DNA of 64,000 nt, taken from positions 24,587,860 through 24,651,859 of the forward strand of contig JALMQS010000128.1 in assembly GCA_024734495.1 (NCBI GenBank), in the 5' to 3' direction. Positions 1 through 10,350 of this stretch are shown here, piece after piece; within the stretch, counting starts at the first letter, position 1; each line of letters opens with the position of its first letter. Below the pieces are notes generated by a model, which saw only the letters and a program-made list of their open reading frames with translations, was not told the DNA's origin and did not search any database. Position numbers and translations under genes: made by a program. The stretch comes from Forficula auricularia. Taxonomy: Eukaryota > Arthropoda > Insecta > Dermaptera > Forficulidae.

Positions 1-1319
1 GCCCTGGTGCTGGTTGATGATTTAATTGAAGTAGGAGGGATTGTTCAAAGAAAGAGCATTATTTACTTTTGATTATTTTGATTAGTTAATTATAAATACA
101 CTTGTCTCCAGCTGATGGCCGGATGACTTGAATTCATCTCTTCTCCAAGTTAACAACTGCCTCCAAGTGGATTCCAGCTTCGACTGACCATCTCTGACTT
201 CAAACTAGCACTGACTAACTCTGTCAACTGAGTCAAAACCTGCCTGTCATCTCTGGGAGTTTCCACAAGAAATAATCCCGATTCGTCAATTTCCTAATGA
301 GTAGGAGTACATCTTAATCATTGACCACTCCCTTTTTTAAGGGAGGGACTTCCAAACCACGTGACCTTTCTTGAGAAATTTCCATTTAGAAGCTCTTTTT
401 GAAATATCATTTTTTTATACAAACATATAAGAGCAAGTAGATTTACAATTCACTGTCAACTCAGATATATGACTTATTTCCTCTCATCATATTATTTTGA
501 CTAAGACCCAAGGGTCAGCCAAAAAGAGCGGAAAAGGAGATATATAGGGGTGCTGGTCGGGTCCGGATGCGCACAGAGAGGACCTCAGTCTGGTTGCATT
601 GACCTTAATTAAAAAAAGAGAATTCCTTTAAGAATTCAAACAAGATTTACAACAGCATTTCCTGTCGTCGGCAAAATTATCGACGGGCATAACAAGAGAA
701 CTGTGAGGAATTTGGGAGGGTTTTGGGGATGAATGTGCAAGATTGGTGGATGGGTTTAAGGGGACAAATAGACGATAGACTACTGGAGAAGATCAAGATG
801 ATAGACGAGGGTCGACAGGAAGATTGAAGAAACGTGAACAAGATTAGAAGAAACCAAAAACCCAAAAGGGTTACGGTTATGAACAAATTTTTTATTCATA
901 TGTATTGTAACAGGGCGTAATTTTTTTTTTTTTTTAGTAGTCTAATCTCATGTTCTTAAAATTTTTGAAATCTTTTGTTTAATTGTTTCTTATCATTCCT
1001 TCAAAATAAAACAATATTATTAACTCGTAAGGGCTATTTTCTGCTTGAGTGGAGGAACCTTATCTTGTCAAATAGATTAAAAATGTTTTATTAATTGTTA
1101 TAAAACAACGTTTATTATTAATTTACAAATTAAATCAATGGGTTGATTTCAAGGGCTGCTTTCCTTAATAAATATTAAGCTTTTAAATTCAAAATTTATG
1201 TCAAAATATAGTTTAACTATCCTAGAATTAAGTCTCATTTGTTTTTATAGTATTTAAGTATGTTTACTATTTTTAATTGTAGAAATAAAAAAAATAAGTG
1301 TAGATTATTAAAAAATTTT
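1..1319. other. AT-rich flank, no gene recognised
   Basis: AT-rich sequence with scattered poly-T. An open stretch of about 23 codons starts at base 1 (ALVLVDDLIEVGGIVQRKS) and could be the end of an exon, but nothing supports that. Positions 640-890 are less AT-rich and read as non-coding on both strands. Confidence 0.4.
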
Positions 1320-1860
1320 CAATGGCGCAGTTTGTTTTAAAAACCGTTCCTGGGATGAAAAGAGACAGACCATCTTCTAGAAAAATCCACCCAAGGTGAC
1401 AACTGATTGGATGAATTGTCATGGCGTGATGTGTTGGGTGGCGGTAATTGGTCGAGAGCCTCCCCCCCCTACCAGCAAGACGTTGTGGTCAGGCCACCAG
1501 CCGAAAGAAATTCATTCGTTTCTCGCAAGCTGAAGAGGAAAGATGTGAGTTCCTGGGGCTGCGCCACCCCGCGGGACGCCTAGTTAGATCGTGCGAGAGG
1601 CAGGCCGCAATCTTGATTTGTAGCCGAGGGATCCCGACTTCAAACGAGGGACAACGAAGGGAAATCCTCGTTAGCTACCATTCTGGTCGGTGACGAAGGG
1701 GGGCGAGTGACGTCAGCAGCAGCTGATTCAAGGTCATCAGACGCTCATATGTGTTTTGTTCATTCAAGATCAAATTTGGGAATGTGTCAGTTTTTGCTGT
1801 GATCATATCAAGTGATCATTCCCTAATAGTGCTATGTGAGTGCCTCCCCGTCTCTCTCTT
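1320..1860. other. GC-rich island with a CRE-like site, possible promoter or 5' exon
   Basis: This stretch is clearly richer in G+C and CpG than its surroundings and shares no repeat with the rest of the window. It contains a perfect CRE palindrome TGACGTCA at 1708-1715 and several ATTGG (inverted CCAAT) boxes near 1405-1450. An 81-codon open frame (1448-1693, plus) has no motif I recognise. A promoter or untranslated first exon of an unseen gene would fit, but this is inference from composition only. Confidence 0.3.
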
Positions 1861-2792
1861 TCTCTTTGGACCAGAAAATGAATCACACAGGACATGTCCA
1901 ACAATTTAACCAGATAAGTGGCATCGCCATTTAAGATTGAAAATATAAGCAACTATTAGTTTTTGGCCAAATAAACTTGAACAATTTAGATAAAATTCTT
2001 TAAAATAAATTAGTAATAATTCGACAATTATAAATGAATATTTGTTCTTTATTAGTTTAAACAAAATTAAAATAATTTGTAAGATTAGAAATTTGTAATT
2101 GAAAATGAAATTTAAAAAATTTATATTAATTAATTTAAAAAGAAAAGATCGAATGTGCTCAATGGAAATTAATGATGGAGGAGAATAATTTTGATAAAAA
2201 AATGATTATAAAATATTTTTTGCATGGTTTCCAGAATGGGACCGAATAAGTTTAATTTAATTGAAATGATTTAAGGGGAGACATTTTGATATTTATTCTA
2301 ATTAGTTGATGGGTTCAAATATTATCGAGAGGGTCAGGCAGGGCAGAGGCCGACAAATAGTATAGTGAAAATACAGGTAGGCTCCAGCTGTCTGATCTTT
2401 AAGGAAGTGAGTGAGAGGAATAATAATTGTATTGATGAGTAAAAGTATAAATTAGCTAGAAAAAGATCCTATGAGTGGGCAGCTAATTCCTGTAGGCTAT
2501 TTGAAACCCATTAATGTGAGAGGAGAAATAGATGAAAACGTTTGTTTTTTCTGTGATTGTTCAATTAAAGACTGAACTTATAAAATAAAGAAAATATTAA
2601 ATTTCTGAAACAAGTATATTGAAGATAAGTAAAGAGAATTTTGTTGATAAATAGTAAAGAAAAACCATTGATTGCATTCGACCTAATCTTAACTTGAAAA
2701 ACAAAACAGTTTATGATAAAATTATAAGATTAAATAATTATAAATAAACCTAAGATATTTTTGAAACGTTTTTAATCAGCTTAGAAAACAGG
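1861..2792. other. AT-rich spacer, nothing recognised
   Basis: No open frame, inverted repeat or known repeat family could be seen here. Poly-A/T tracts dominate. Confidence 0.4.
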
Positions 2793-3220
2793 AAGTTGCT
2801 ATTGAAGACATATGTATAGAGCATAGCCATGTACGGGTGTGAAACCTGGACAATTAGAAAAGCGGAGAGAAAGAGATTAGAGGCTTTCGAAATGTGGTGC
2901 TACAGAAGAATGATGAATATCAAATGGATGGATAAAATTACAAATGAATAAGTTCTTGGAAGAATCGGAGAAAGAAGAACCTTGTGGAAGAGTCTGAAGA
3001 AGAGAAGAGGTCAGATGATGGGGCACACACTGAGACATGGGGGACTGCTTAGGGATATCTTGGAGGGGAGGTGGGAAAGAAAAGGGGAAGGGGAAGACCC
3101 AGATTAGAATATTTCAACCAAATAATTGGGGATATGGGATGCCAGACATTTAGAGAGGTCAAACAGCTGGCGGGGGACAGAGTCGAGTGGAGACGGATTG
3201 TTGCATCAAACCAGTCTTAG
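2793..3220 (+). pseudogene. RTE-clade LINE, 3' end of the reverse transcriptase ORF, decayed
   Basis: With frame changes this reads as the C-terminal region of an RTE-type endonuclease/reverse transcriptase. The signature is MYGCETWTI, followed by RRMMNIKWMDKITNE, then RPRLEYF near 3090-3110 and WRRIVASNQS at the end. In-frame stops (for example after KTYV and after KITNE) and frameshifts show it is dead. The 3' tail is (ATG)n-like (ATGATGATG near 3233), as is common for RTE elements. Only the 3' end is present, consistent with 5' truncation during target-primed insertion. Confidence 0.8.
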
Positions 3221-4482
3221 GACTGTATACTCAATGATGATGATGAATTTTAATGTGAAATAAGTGACCCAGTACCCTTAACTCATAGTAAATCCATATT
3301 AAATAAAATATTTATTTACTCTTATCTTTATTAAAGATGTTTCACCTTGCACCAACACCACAATCTCTACTGATTATTTTTATTTTTTATTATTTTTTTT
3401 TTTTATTTTTTTTTGTGTAATTGGTTAATGTTATATTTCGCAAGTTTGTAATTACTTTTGGTGAAATTCATGAAAGTAATTTAGATTAAATTACCAGTTT
3501 TGTTTAAAATGGATTAAAGTGTTGTCATTTATCACGAAATTACTGTGCGTCATTCCCTCTTATTAGTCTCCTATTGGCATTCATCTCTCACATCTTCAGC
3601 TTGCAGTGGAATTCTGGGACAGGCTACTGGATTCTCGGACCAACAACTCGCGAGTACCGATATTTGGCAAAGCAAAACTCATACCTATCGACTATGATAG
3701 CCCTGACTGTTGATCCCTACCTGTGTATGAGGCTAAAATTAAAAGCACCCCCGGTCAACCGTCTATTTTCCATCTTAACAAAGGGAGGGGTAGGAAAAAT
3801 GTGTAACTCTGACTGTCATTTGGTCCTCTTGTCAATTCCGAGGTGCATTCTGTGCTCTCGGGTACAGAAGCATTTCGGGTAGTTCAGAGACGAGTGGCAC
3901 GAAAGGGTTGCAAAATATAACAGTATATATGATTGTGAAGTTAATGTCATTTATTTTGTATTTTTTGTGTTAATGAATAAATAAATTTCTAAATAAAAAA
4001 TGGTATATGGCTACATATTTGCTGACGTTTGCTATATGATTTGCCCCCCCCCCCCTCCCCACCCCCCAAAAAAGAAAGTTCAATTTCTAATTGTTTCTTA
4101 AAGTTGGAATCAGGAGTTATTCACTAGCAAAAGTTACTTAATAATAACTAAGAAAACTGCATTAAACATAAATATAATAAAAAAAATTACTATTATTTTT
4201 TTTATATTTGTCTATATTTTAAACTCAGAATATACATATACACCTAAGCTATATTATTGTACCGCCAGAACATACTTGAGCTTTACTAGCAATATCAACA
4301 AAATTTATTTACAGCTATATTTAGTTAATTAACTCAATTTCATTTCTTTTTTTTTTCAAAATAGTAAAATAATTTCTAGATTTTAAAAAATTATTTGACT
4401 TGTGAGGTTCATTTACTTAAAAATAACGATTAAAACTAAAGTATGAAAAAGATTTTCTAAAATACAACTATATTGGTTCTAA
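3221..4482. other. spacer with one unrecognised 102-codon ORF
   Basis: Mostly AT-rich. Positions 3550-3900 are more balanced in composition and hold an open frame of 102 codons (3574-3882, plus) with no motif I recognise and no ATG context worth defending. A C12 run near 4043 and poly-T runs near 3390 and 4350 are present. No host exon is identifiable. Confidence 0.35.
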
Positions 4483-4923
4483 TAAGGTGACCAACTTTTT
4501 TACAATGAAAAGGAGGACACAAATTAATTGAAGAAAAAAATATCGTAAAGAAGAGAAACATTTTATTCATTGCAACAATAGTATACTAATATGATAAATT
4601 CATAGTAAAAACTTTTGTAGCATTTTATATTGTAATTATGTTGACATGGCTATTAATTTTTATTTAAAGTACTTACTTTTCCATTCCATTGAATCAATAT
4701 TTTTTGTCAATATAAATCTATCTCTTAACAATATATTGGAAATATCTGAACAAGGAATGTCTTAATATTGAATATATCTATATAATCTCGATCGAATACG
4801 GAGATTTACAGATTAGTCTTCACATATTGAAAAGGAGGACATGTAGGAAGACACTTTTCGGGGGAGGACAGGGCTTACAAAAGAAGGACTGTCCTTCCTA
4901 AAGGAGGACGATTGGTCACCTTA
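4483..4923. mobile_element. MITE with TAAGGTGACCAA inverted termini
   Basis: The termini TAAGGTGACCAA (left) and TTGGTCACCTTA (right) are inverted repeats, and 'aggaggac' motifs lie just inside both ends. The direct repeat GTTCTAA flanks the element at 4476-4482 and 4924-4930, giving a 7-bp target duplication (8 bp if one mismatch is allowed). No coding capacity. The superfamily is not certain. An 8-bp duplication would fit hAT. Confidence 0.75.
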
Positions 4924-5204
4924 GTTCTAAGAAGACTGATGAAGTATTAATAAAGATACGAAACGATTCATATTAAAAATTACAATGATGGTTATTGTCC
5001 AAATTCCCAAAATCTGCATAATACCAAATATATATCAAGAAGTATGGGCAATAGGGTGGAGTGAAAAAACAAAATTTTTTTGAATTTTGATATGCCTGAC
5101 CTCTTAATAGTTGCCTATAGGGCTCAAAACTATTCTCTAAAAATTTTGAGCCAAAATTCAAATGTCTTGAGGTTGCACATCTTATTTAAATCATCTTATT
5201 TAAA

Positions 5205-7910
5205 TTGGAATATCAAAAAAAACTAAATGGAGGGGGTAAGAGGACAATTTTCAGAAATAGAAATCAGAGATTTAAGTTGTTAATAATAAATTGTAGAAGT
5301 ATCTTGAATAAAATTCTAAATTTTGGACAACATGTGGATTTAATTAATCCAGATGTTATTGTTGGTACAGAATCTTGGCTTAGGGAGGAGATTTCGAATA
5401 ATGAGGTATTTCCTAAGGGTTATATAGTTTATAGAAGGGATAGGCAGTCTGGTAGAGGGGGTGGTGTCTTTATAGCAGTCAAGGATTCGCTTCCAAGTAG
5501 TTTAAATTTTTTAGATTTACAAGAGGAGATGTTAGGGGTGAATGTGAAATTTGGACGTATAAGTAGGGTGATTGTTGGGTTATATAGATCTCCTAGTCAG
5601 GACTTCAAAATTTTAGAAAACTTAGATAATTTTTTAAATTGTTTATCTATGCGAAGTAAGGATATTTTAGTTTGTGGAGATTTAAATTTGCCTAATGTAA
5701 ATTGGTCATCTGCGACAAATAGTAATTCTCTTGCTCAAATTTTGGTTGATGATATTTTCAAAAGTAGAAATTTTATCCAAATTGTTAGGGAGGGGACTAG
5801 GAAGAGGTCCAGTGGGCAAGCGTCTGTCCTCGATGTCTGTTTAACCAACTTTGATAGTGATAATATGAGAGTCACTATTGAAGATGGAATTAGTGATCAT
5901 TATTCTGTGGTAATAGAATATTTGGGATCAGTTAGTCAGTCTCTAACCTTCGAAAAGAAGCATTGGCTGTATAGATTAGGAGATAAAATGGGATTTAATA
6001 ATTTTTTGGAATCTAAATTTTTAGAATGGTCTGTAATTCGGGATGTAGATCAGCAATGGGATGGGCTTATGAATCTTTTGGAAGAAGGAAAATATAAATT
6101 TATTCCCTCTAAATTAGTTAAAGTGGGTAACGATCCTGTTTACTATGATAGAACCATTAAGAATTTAAAACGGAAATGTAGGATAGCATATTCTAATAGG
6201 AATAAGTCTTCGAATCATAAAAGAAAATTCCGAGAGCTAAATAGGCTGTTAATTGAAAAAAAGAATTTGGCTAGAGTTAATTATTTGAATAATTATATAG
6301 ATAGGAATAGTAGTAATAGAAATTGGTTTAATGTTTATTCGTTTCTTAAGGAATTAAATGTTTCGGCAAATGTCCCTGCGCTTTTAGGGGATGATGGTGA
6401 ATTGGTTGAGGATAATGTGTTGAAGGCAAATTTATTAAATAGACAGTATTCGTCCGTTTTTGTAGCTCTAGAGGAGGGTGAGTTAGTTGATGGAGGTTCT
6501 AGTGATAGTCAGATGGAGGATTTAGTCATTTTGGAATCGGATGTAGCATTAGGTATTAAGAGGTTAAAACCAGGAAAGGCCTCGGGGGAGGATGAAATTA
6601 ATAGTGATCTCTTGAAATTTGTAGTGGATAGTATTTCAAAATTTTTATGTTTACTTTTTAATAGATGTTTGGATGAGGGAACTATGCCTATTGGTTGGAA
6701 AAGAGCGTTAGTTATTCCTGTTTATAAAGGGGGAGATAAGAGCTTAGCTTGTAATTATAGGCCAGTGAGTTTAACAAGTCTGGTGGGCAAAATTTTAGAG
6801 AGGTTGGTAGACTCTCATATCCGCTCGTATTTGGAAGGGCAAGGATGGTTCTATCATAGGCAACATGGTTTTAGAAAAAATTATTCCTGTAATTCTCAAT
6901 TAGTTTCTTTTATTCAGGAATTACAGGAAGCTTTAGATAAAAGTCAGTGTGTAGATGCAGTATTTTTGGACTTTGCCAAGGCTTTCGATAAAGTCAGTCA
7001 TAAAATTATTTTAGAAAAATTAAACTCGTCAGGGTTGTCTGTTAAGTTAATTAAATTTATTCGGTGTTTTCTTAGGGATAGAACTCAAATTGTAAAAGTG
7101 GGTAATGGTCTGTCTGATAGAGTAGATGTCACGTCTGGGGTGATTCAAGGTAGTGTTCTGGGTCCTCTTCTTTTTCTTATATATGTAAATGATTTGCCTT
7201 CTATCGTGCAATCATCTATTAGGCTTTTCGCGGATGATTGTGTCGTATATAGAGTAATTGATAATGATTGTGATAGCCTTACTTTACAGAATGACCTGGA
7301 TCAAATTGAAGGATGGTGTAGATCCAATTCAATGGAACTAAACCATTCCAAGTCAAATTTGGTTAGATTTAGTACTAGAAATCTGGTTAGTCCTCAAAAT
7401 TATTACATTGGTGGAAATATTATCAATGAATCTAAATTTTATAAATATTTAGGCATACATATTCAGGCAAATTTAAAGTGGGATATGCATATTAGTTATA
7501 TAGTCAATAAGGCTTATAGGAAATTGGGGATGTTTGGTAGAATTTTGAAGGGTACATCTAGAGAAGTTAAGTCAAAAGTTTATTTAACTTATGTAAGACC
7601 TAATTTAGAGTATTGTTCTGTGGTTTGGGACAAACATCCACAACGATTAGAGAGAAAAATTGATATGGTACAAAGGAGGGCGGCTAGATTTGTTTTTGGT
7701 AAATTTGATAGGTTTAGTAGTGTCACTTCAATGATTAATGAATTAGGATGGTCTAGCTTATTGGAGAGAAGGGAATGGGCTAAATTGAAAGTGATTTTCA
7801 AAGCCTATGAGGGTTTTAGGAGTTGGGAGGAAATAACGAATAGATTTCAGGAACCAAATTATTTAGGTAGAGCTGATCATAGAAAAAGATTCGTAAGCCA
7901 AGATTCTTGA
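5205..7910 (+). CDS. LINE ORF2: apurinic-type endonuclease plus reverse transcriptase
   Basis: An open frame of about 900 codons. The EEP endonuclease occupies roughly residues 22-235: LLIINCRSILNKI at the start, GTESWL (metal-binding Glu), CGDLNLPNVNW near 155 and the SDH motif near 230. Reverse transcriptase follows at about 470-735: NYRPVSLTS, FLDFAKAFDKVSH, SGVIQGSVLGPLLFLIY and the catalytic FADD near 673. A C-terminal maturase-like region follows (YVRPNLEYCSVVWD). Such proteins nick target DNA and copy their own RNA there. There is no ATG at the 5' edge: the frame is open from a TTG, as expected of a 5'-truncated copy. The frame ends early through a frameshift (next entry). The clade (CR1 versus Jockey) would need a tree. 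Confidence 0.85.
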   Translation: MEYQKKLNGGGKRTIFRNRNQRFKLLIINCRSILNKILNFGQHVDLINPDVIVGTESWLREEISNNEVFPKGYIVYRRDRQSGRGGGVFIAVKDSLPSSLNFLDLQEEMLGVNVKFGRISRVIVGLYRSPSQDFKILENLDNFLNCLSMRSKDILVCGDLNLPNVNWSSATNSNSLAQILVDDIFKSRNFIQIVREGTRKRSSGQASVLDVCLTNFDSDNMRVTIEDGISDHYSVVIEYLGSVSQSLTFEKKHWLYRLGDKMGFNNFLESKFLEWSVIRDVDQQWDGLMNLLEEGKYKFIPSKLVKVGNDPVYYDRTIKNLKRKCRIAYSNRNKSSNHKRKFRELNRLLIEKKNLARVNYLNNYIDRNSSNRNWFNVYSFLKELNVSANVPALLGDDGELVEDNVLKANLLNRQYSSVFVALEEGELVDGGSSDSQMEDLVILESDVALGIKRLKPGKASGEDEINSDLLKFVVDSISKFLCLLFNRCLDEGTMPIGWKRALVIPVYKGGDKSLACNYRPVSLTSLVGKILERLVDSHIRSYLEGQGWFYHRQHGFRKNYSCNSQLVSFIQELQEALDKSQCVDAVFLDFAKAFDKVSHKIILEKLNSSGLSVKLIKFIRCFLRDRTQIVKVGNGLSDRVDVTSGVIQGSVLGPLLFLIYVNDLPSIVQSSIRLFADDCVVYRVIDNDCDSLTLQNDLDQIEGWCRSNSMELNHSKSNLVRFSTRNLVSPQNYYIGGNIINESKFYKYLGIHIQANLKWDMHISYIVNKAYRKLGMFGRILKGTSREVKSKVYLTYVRPNLEYCSVVWDKHPQRLERKIDMVQRRAARFVFGKFDRFSSVTSMINELGWSSLLERREWAKLKVIFKAYEGFRSWEEITNRFQEPNYLGRADHRKRFVSQDS

Positions 7911-8038
7911 AAAATATCGGTTTACATTCAATTGTAGGATCTGGCATTGATTTGTGGAACAATCTGTCTGTTACTACTTGGGATTATAGTCCTCTGCCCC
8001 CTATGATTAAATCAATTATAAATTTTGTCAAGTCCTAA
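7892..8038 (+). pseudogene. frameshifted C-terminal tail of the LINE ORF2
   Basis: After the frame change near 7890 the sequence continues open as RKPRFLKNIGLHSIVGSGID and on to WNNLSVTTWDYSPLPP and a TAA at 8036-8038. This is the usual C-terminus of such LINE proteins (a W-N-x-L-P-like motif). It shows that the stop at 7910 comes from a single shift and is not the ancestral end. The 3' UTR and (TTTA)n tail follow at 8039-8467. Confidence 0.7.
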
Positions 8039-8624
8039 TGTCCTAGAGTTGTGCAAAATTTTATTTAGTTCTCACAAGCAGAGATTAGGTGAGGTAGAGA
8101 AAGGTCATACCATCCTTGTTAAGGTTTTGACCAGGTTTCCTTAACAACTTATGGCAAATGCCGGGATGGCTAATGCGTCGCTTGCTCCTGGTATCGGGTT
8201 TTTGCGCGGAATTTTTAAATTACTTTTTGTTTTTTGATGGAAATCTATGGTCATGTTATTTATTAATGAGCATACATTTCTATTTTTTTTATTTTTTATT
8301 TTTTTTTTTTACTTGTTTATTATTTTTTAAATTGTTGTAATTAATTTGTATTGATGTTTATTAATGTATTGTAGCTAGATTGTATTGATGTTTGGAGGAC
8401 CTAGCCACCGAGGACTTGTGCCTCTAAGCAGGTCGAGGAATAAAGATTTATTTATTTATTATTTATTTATAAAGTTGCAACCATATTGTGTGCAGTAGGG
8501 TAGAGTAAAAAACCAAGATTTTAATTTTTTTCCAAATTTTATTTCTCCTGATATTACAATAGTTGTTGACAAACAATATAACAAAATCTTGTATTTTTCA
8601 GAAGTTGTCTTGAGGTTGCACAAT

Positions 8625-9242
8625 TCACTTGAAGAACTGTTGTTTAGACTCGAATTTCGGAATTTCCTTCCTGGACTGAATCTGGGTTCTAATAAAACCA
8701 TCTCTGGCTTCCTGGCCACAAACAGTTGCTGAAGCTTCAATAACTAGTTTAATATGTCTTTCAAAGGCCTGTGAATGACAAGGAAACTTGGCGATATTCA
8801 TTTTGAAGCCAGTTTTGATGATTTCATGCAAGTTTGATTCGGACAGCAGTAGAGTGGCTGCCGGCTCATGAATGATAGCGTATTCCCAATTAATCATGCT
8901 GAAATATTCCTGTGAGGGAAAATTTAATTTGGGAATGTGAAACGGGCGTATACCACTGCTCCGAATGATGATTCTAGCCTTAATTATCCGCCGGAGTCCG
9001 AGTTCACGAATATGTTGCCTTTCATCCTGCAACATGGCTAGAATTAAGTTTTCCGAGTGGGCAAAGTAGGCATTTCTCTGGATAACATCAAAGACAACCT
9101 TTTCGTATTTTTCTGGTAAGAAGGAGCTCTTTGTGATAATTCCATGTAGATGTCGGTCACCATGAGTGGCTTTTGGGAGATTTTTAATTTCGAACCAAGA
9201 AGGGACGTAAACTCGTATGACGAACTCGGCTAAAAGATTCAT
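8625..9242 (-). pseudogene. fragment of an uncharacterised repeat-associated arthropod protein
   Basis: A 205-codon open frame. Its first part (loop) has FVIRVYVPSWFEIKN, VIQRNAYFAHSENLILAML and DERQHIRELGLRRI. Its second part (arm) has IRPFHIPKLNF, FPCHSQAFERHIKLVIEAS and CGQEARDGFIRTQ. I recognise this pattern from uncharacterised proteins that are frequent in arthropod gene predictions and probably of transposon origin, but I cannot name the family. It looks like the C-terminal half of a longer protein, because the first Met is simply the first after a stop. Position inside a hAT-like element suggests a remnant of element-encoded protein. Conservation of whole motifs shows recent origin. 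It is not a host gene. Confidence 0.6.
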
Positions 9243-9246
9243 TCTG

Positions 9247-9582
9247 AGCAGTGGTATACGCCCGTTTCACATTCCCAAATTAAATTTTTCTTCACAGGAA
9301 TATTACAGCATGATTAATTGGGATGACGCTATCATTCATGAGCCGGCAGCCACTCTACTGCTGTCCGAATCAAACTTGCATGAAATCATCAAAACTGGCT
9401 TCAAAATGAATATCGCCAAGTTTCCTTGTCATTCACAGGCCGTTGAAAGACATATTAAACTAGTTACTGAAGCTTCAGCAACTGTTTGTGGCCAGGAAAC
9501 CAGAGATGGTTTTATTAGAACCCAGATTCAGTCCAGGAAGGAAATTCCGAAATTCGAGTCTAAACAACAGTTCTTCAAGTGA
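9247..9582 (+). pseudogene. second, inverted copy of the same protein fragment
   Basis: This is the right-arm copy in plus orientation: SSGIRPFHIPKLNFSSQEYY, then FPCHSQAVERHIKLVTEAS and CGQETRDGFIRTQ, ending at the same stop after FESKQQFFK. It differs from the left-arm copy by a handful of substitutions (for example AVERH versus AFERH, TEAS versus IEAS). It lacks the loop-encoded N-terminal part, so it can only be a duplicated piece. Confidence 0.6.
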
Positions 9583-9896
9583 ATTGTGCAACCTCAAGAC
9601 GACTTCTGAAAAATCCAAGATTTTGTTATATTGTTTGTTATGTTCATTTACAACTATTGTAATATCAGGAGAAATAAAATTTGAAAAAAAACTAAAATCT
9701 TGCTTTTTCACTCCACCCTACTGTACACAATATGGTTGAAACTTTAAATAAAATGTGCAATCTCAAGACATTTGAATTTTGGCTCAAAATTTTTAGAGAA
9801 TAGTTTTGAGCCCCATAGGCAACTATTAAGACGTCAGGCATATCAAAATTCAAAAATGTTCGTTTTTCACTCCACCCTAATGGGCAAGGATAAAAC

Positions 9897-10350
9897 TAAA
9901 TTGAAAGTAATGGAAGGCAGTCCAGGGGCAATGAGGAAAGAAAAAATTAACACATATCCAAATAAGGTGTAATTTATTGGATTCCTTCCTCCTTTCCTTT
10001 CAAACCGACGTTTCGGAGGATTCTTCCATCCTTCTTCAGGGTTTCAAGGGGTCAATGAAGGAAACAAATAAAATGCTTCCTTCCTCTCTCCACAGCAGTG
10101 TTTAAAACTTTTTTCTTCCTTAGCAGAAGCATAGAAAAACAATTTTTTTTTCCTTCTTTTTCTTAATTATAAGAGAGAGGAAGGAAGCTTTTTATTTGTT
10201 ACCTTCATTGACCCCCCGAAACCCTGAAGAAGGAGGGAAGAATCCTCCGCAACGTCGGTTTGAAAGGGAATCCTATAAATTACACCTTATTTGGATATGT
10301 GTCAATTTTCTCCCTCCTCACTACCCCTGGGCTGTCTTCCATTACTTTCA
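9897..10350. repeat. foldback repeat with a CTGAAGA...GAAAC-type motif in each arm
   Basis: The left arm (aaattgaaagtaatggaagg...) is complementary to the right arm, which ends ...ccattactttcaattaaaa. Arms are about 190 bp and the loop near 10100-10180 is about 80 bp. Each arm contains a CCTGAAGAAGG...TCCTCCG(A/C)AACGTCGG block, the kind of sequence found near the ends of Penelope-like retroelements. No coding capacity. Confidence 0.75.

Larger units (their letters stand above)
5191..8467 (+). mobile_element. CR1/Jockey-type LINE, 5' truncated, inserted in the foldback arm
   Basis: This non-LTR retrotransposon of about 3.3 kb ends in AATAAA (8439-8444) followed by a (TTTA)n tail. Both borders can be inferred because the opposite arm of the host foldback (about 9735-9775) retains the uninterrupted sequence. 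There the arm runs through ttatttaaa straight into the equivalent of gttgcaacc, whereas here the two halves lie 3.3 kb apart. A 12-base direct repeat atcttatttaaa at 5179-5190 and 5193-5204 sits at the 5' junction. No ORF1 is present upstream of the endonuclease, so the copy is 5' truncated. Confidence 0.85.
5052..9879. mobile_element. hAT-like foldback transposon with 8-bp target duplication, carrying a nested LINE
   Basis: The left terminus TAGGGTGGAGTGAAAAAAC (5052) and right terminus TTTTTCACTCCACCCTA (ending 9879) are inverted repeats. They are flanked by an exact 8-bp direct repeat ATGGGCAA (5044-5051 and 9880-9887). Without the inserted LINE the element is about 1.55 kb and is nearly palindromic: left arm 5052-5190 plus 8468-8960, loop 8961-9240, right arm 9241-9879. 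A second pair of the same termini lies inside (near 8500 and 9721), so the foldback looks doubly nested. An 8-bp duplication fits hAT (or P). The inner protein fragments are described separately. A sister element is at 16727-17476. Confidence 0.85.
8468..9879. repeat. inverted duplication with arms of about 0.5 kb and a 280-bp loop
   Basis: The sequence from 8468 to about 8960 is the reverse complement of about 9243-9760 with few mismatches. The shared core includes GGGCGTATACCACTGCT and its complement at the loop borders. The two arms carry the same 77-residue coding stretch in opposite orientation. The unique loop 8961-9240 extends the minus-strand reading frame. Confidence 0.85.

Noticed and set aside
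1448..1693. 81-codon ORF as a gene
   Set aside because: The GC-rich stretch opens several frames by chance; no motif and no splice context strong enough.
5205..7910. 901-codon ORF as a host gene
   Set aside because: Endonuclease and reverse transcriptase motifs, (TTTA)n tail and a nested insertion show it is a LINE.
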